64,000 nucleotides of DNA from Toxotes chatareus. Taxonomy: Eukaryota > Chordata > Actinopteri > Toxotidae. Each line of letters starts with the position of its first letter. The first letter of the stretch is position 1. Location of the stretch: assembly GCA_016801885.1 (NCBI GenBank), contig CM028900.1:19982972-20046971 (forward strand). Reading direction: 5' to 3'. The notes under the pieces were generated by a model. It worked only from the letters and a program-made list of their open reading frames with translations, was not told where the DNA came from and made no database searches. Of this stretch, positions 60,516-64,000 are shown one piece after another. Made by a program: the position numbers and the translations under genes.

Positions 60516-62857
60516 TGATCAAGCACTACATAGTACAAGGTTTTCTTCATCCAAGTTACAAAGTTAAATAAATTCACAATAACAAAAATTAAAGAAAAAG
60601 GATAACTATGAAAACAAAAGGAAAAAAAAAAACATAAATATGTAAAGTCAAACTAAAATAAATAATATGACAATTATATGAAAAAGGTGCTAAAAGAAAA
60701 CTGACAATTTGGGAGCAATGTTTGCAACATACAATGTGAAAGTAAATAGCATGGATAAAGAGAGTATCACCATCACTGGAAGTTCAGCCACAGAATAAAG
60801 CCTCAGTTCAGTCATAATCGAGCTACAGCAGCTACAGAGTCATTTAAGCAGAATTTATGGTCTGTCCAAATTTCAACATGTCTCCCTCACTCTGTTCCTT
60901 CAAGCACTGGAATGAGGCCTTAACTGTGTCTTCCCCTCTAGTGTCTTTGACATGGTTTTTGAAACATAGTGAAAGGTTTCTCTCCCATCTGTAAACATCT
61001 TCTCAGGTATGCCTTCTGAAATGGCTGTCACTCTGTTCAGGTTTATAAAGATTAGCAGTTCTACTTCAAGACAAAGCCTGTTTTCCTTTAGACCTTCTCT
61101 TCAATTCAGCCCATGACAATGTCTCATTTCATGTATGTCAATAGCACGTAGCTCAGAAGGAGCAAATTAATCATTATTGTTCAACCTGGTGAACTTGACA
61201 CATCTATTAAGTTTTCACAGTGGTCACTGTGTTCATCATCACCACTAGATGGAAAATGAAGCAAATATACCCAAACTGGGTGCAACTTTACAGTCTGAGC
61301 TATCTGAGTCGTCTCTCTGCCAGGCTTCCTTCCCTTACCCTGTCCACCACGCAATAAGGAAAAAAAAAAAGGTACAAACTCTTAACACTTAAACCTGACC
61401 CAAATAACCCCACGTCGCTTGATACAGTAGTGAATCTTGTGCACAATTGACCGTACATAGCGTTTTACAGGGGTGGGAAATATTCCCCTGCTGGGAGGCC
61501 TCCCTATGTGCCGACGCCAAAAAAACATAAGAATCGCAAAACTTTTCCTCACTGCTCCTACTTCAACCTAGAAACGTCCTACTCCAGTCTCCCCTTGGAA
61601 CGAAACTTGGCAGAGTGAGACGAGCCAGTGTTTGACCTCAAAGTCCAACGCTCCCTCCCTGTACAATAAAGCTTCTATTAAAATTTGGGTGGTGATGATG
61701 GACAGCAGTGCAACTATGCTCAGGACACAGGCTGAATACTATTAAAAAGCAACTCTTACTTTGGAGGATCCCTAATCCATCTGCATCAGACTTGCCTGTG
61801 TACCTCCACCATTTGCTGATGGAAAACTTATCAACTTACTGACCTAACAATGATTTTACTCAATATCAAAAAATGTGATCAGAAATGTATCTCAGATGCC
61901 AATACAGATTTTAAATACATTCATAAAACATCATCAATGGGCTGAATAACTGTTTGAGAAAGCCAACATCAGAAACACATTTACAAAATTTAGTTTGCAT
62001 TTTTCCTGAGACGGTCTCCTCTTGAGGCATCAGAAGTGAGGAGATTGTAAAAGTTCGGTTCCACACACACAGTTGATAAATGGTCACAGTCTGTATTTAA
62101 TCAGCACTTGAACTTCAGTAGTCAGAAAATCAGTCCATCCACCTCCTAGATGCAACAGACTCACTTCCTGGTTGTGTCCTGTAGTTTGAAGAGCAGCTTG
62201 CAGATTTGTGCGATGTGGGCTGCAACAGTCCTTTAGAGGTGAGGTACGGAGATCTAGGCGGTGTCCAGAGCTTGGTCGATCAGGTCAGGCCACAACATTC
62301 CCCTTCCAGCCTTCCTTAAGGCTGGACATATGAGACAAAGGGGAAAAAAAAAAACAATCATTAGTAATAAGTAAAAAGCAAACAGACTAAAGCAAACCTT
62401 CAACATGACCTCAGATCTTACCTTTGTTTGCTGCTCTCTCGCTTCCTCTGACTCTGGTGTCTGCTGTATTCACAGACTGTTGTGGAACAGTCCAGTGCAT
62501 CCATCCCTGCAGAATGGAAAGTCTGGTGGGAGTCTCCGAAGTCATCTATCCATCAGTCCATTAACTCGAAACTTCATCACATTCCAGTTCTGTATTGCCT
62601 GTGGAACTCCTCTTCAGCATGTTCTGCCGTGGTCTTGTGATCTTTGCAAACCCTTCCACAGAGGCTCAGCAGTAATTAGCAAGTCCAATGTCTTGACGTA
62701 CATGGAGACAGCTCGAGAAGATGCTATTGTCTCCTACTGCACTTCACACCTTTTGCAGACTAATCATATTAACAGGTTGACAGCTCCATGTCTTGGACTC
62801 AGAGACAGAAAAATCCAAGTGTAAAGAAGGAAATTTAAAAAAAAAAAAAACCACAAA
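60516..62857 (+). repeat. Right-end array, copy 2
   Basis: Segment A (60516 to about 61989) matches copy 1 by eye over its whole length, with scattered substitutions and indels. Instead of the short linker it carries about 610 bases of different sequence (61985-62596). Segment B (62597-62840) follows. Confidence 0.85.
61985..62596. other. Unique internal segment of array copy 2
   Basis: This sequence is absent from the other copies in the window. It is GC-richer and includes CCTTCCTTAAGGCTGGACAT. A plus-strand open frame (62405-62824) crosses into segment B but shows no recognisable domain. Either it is an insertion, or copies 1 and 3 have lost it; the second is plausible if copy 2 is closest to the full-length unit. 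Confidence 0.55.
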
Positions 62858-63373
62858 TGATCAAGCACTACGGAATACAAGCTTTTCTTCATCCAAGTTA
62901 CAAAGTTAAATAAATTCACAATAACAAAAATTTAAGAAAAAGGATAACTATGAAAACAAAAGGAAAAAAAAACATAAATATGTAAAGTCAAACTAAAATA
63001 AATAATATGACAATTATATGGAAAAGGTGCTAAAAGACAGAAAACTGACAATTTGGGAGCAATGTGTGCAACATACAATGTGAAAGTAAATAGCATGGAT
63101 AAAGAGAGTATCACCATCACTGGAAGTTCAGCCACAGAATAAAGCCTCAGTTCAGTCAAAATCGAGCTACAGAGCCATTTAAGCAGAATTTATGGTCTGT
63201 CCAATGTCCTGACATACATGGAGACAGTCTGAGAAGACGCTATTATCTCCTACTGCACTTTATAACTTTTACAGACTAATATCAAAAGGTTGACAGCTCA
63301 TGTGTTGGGCTCAGAGACAGAAAAGTCAAAATGTAAAGAAATAAAAAAAGAAAAAAGAAACAAAAAACACAAA
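62858..63373 (+). repeat. Right-end array, copy 3 (internally deleted)
   Basis: About 340 bases of segment A are joined to the last 140 bases or so of segment B. The junction is at the shared hexamer GTCCAA (63199-63204), which occurs in both parental segments. Confidence 0.82.
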
Positions 63374-64000
63374 TGAAAAAGCACTACAAAGTACAAGGTT
63401 TTCTTCATCCAAGTAACAGAGTTAAATAAATTCACAAATTCACAATAACACAAATTTAAGAAAAAGGATAACTTAAAATAAAAAAATAAAAAAAATCATA
63501 AAAATATGTAAAGTCAAACCAAAATAAATAAGTATATGGAAAAGTTGCTAAAGGACTGAAAACTGACAGCATCAGCTGACAACAAGGAAGCAATGTGTGC
63601 AACACACAATGTGAAAGTAAATAGCATGGATGAGGAGAGTATCACCATCACTGGAAGTTCAGCCACAGAATAAAGCCTCAGTTCAGTCATAATCAAGATA
63701 CAGAATCATTTAAGCAGAATTTATGGTCTGTCCAAACTTCAATATATCCTCCCCACTCTGCTCCTTCAAGCACTGGAATGAGGCCTTAACTGTGTCTTCC
63801 CCTCTAGTGTCTTTGACATGATTGTTGAAACATAGTGAAAGGTTTCTCTCCCATCTGTAAACATCTTTTCAGGTATGCCTTCCGAAATGGCTGTCACTCT
63901 GTTCAGGTTTATAAAGATTAGCAGTTCTACTTCAAGACAAAGCCTGTTGTCCTTTAGACCTTCTCTTCAATTCAGCCCATGACAACGTCTGATTTCAAGT
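63374..64000 (+). repeat. Right-end array, copy 4 (runs off the window)
   Basis: Segment A again, matching copies 1 and 2 past the point where copy 3 is cut (CATCTGTAAACATCTTTTCAG and on). It is truncated by the window edge, so the array's true length is unknown. Confidence 0.85.

Noticed and set aside
62405..62824. A 139-codon open frame as a host gene
   Set aside because: It begins in the unique segment and runs into the repeat segment B. No domain, signal or splice context supports it.
58588..64000. A CRISPR-like array
   Set aside because: The units are hundreds to thousands of bases long with no short regular repeats and spacers, and the genome is a vertebrate one.

Overview
The window is vertebrate nuclear DNA, almost certainly from a ray-finned fish and probably a percomorph (the latter is a guess from the repeat families). 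Genes are split by GT-AG introns. There are long non-coding stretches, AC/GT microsatellites, L2-type LINEs ending in TTATC repeats, a tRNA-headed SINE, Tc1/mariner fossils and two other dispersed repeats that I recognise as common in teleosts.

Only one host protein gene is supported: slc39a10 (zinc transporter ZIP10, LIV-1 subfamily of the ZIP family), transcribed right to left. Seven coding exons can be joined from the sequence with consistent splice sites and phases (13005-11782, 11084-10907, 4638-4463, 3789-3625, 3490-3382, 3264-2944, 1974-1894). Together they give 751 codons plus one base. They cover the signal peptide, the histidine-rich ectodomain, the CPALL segment, TM1 to TM4 and the start of TM5 with HELPHE. 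The last exon or exons (rest of TM5 to TM8) lie beyond the left edge. A CpG-containing region near 26.2-26.8 kb, with a minus-strand splice donor at 26563, is the likely promoter and non-coding first exon. Intron 1 would then be about 13.5 kb, and it has been invaded by two L2-type LINEs and a SINE.

From about 26.8 kb to the right edge I find no protein-coding host exon. This fits the gene-poor upstream flank of SLC39A10 known in other vertebrates. The region holds a degenerate Tc1 fossil (29.4-30.1 kb), a near-perfect tandem duplication of about 4.1 kb (29716-33796 and 33797-37898) whose left breakpoint falls inside that fossil, a second Tc1 fossil (39.2-40.1 kb), and several segments dense in homeodomain-like and other transcription-factor-like motifs that could be conserved enhancers. 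The right end (58.59-64.0 kb) is a head-to-tail array of an unrecognised long repeat, with five copies of different length that runs off the window.

I see no CRISPR array, operon, rRNA or intact tRNA gene. The observations most worth checking are the 4.1-kb duplication (real or an assembly artefact), the unclassified array at the right end, the 15-bp inverted repeat near 45.2 kb and its surroundings, the 14-bp RFX-like palindrome in intron 7, and the unusually regular His/Asp repeat in the ZIP10 ectodomain.
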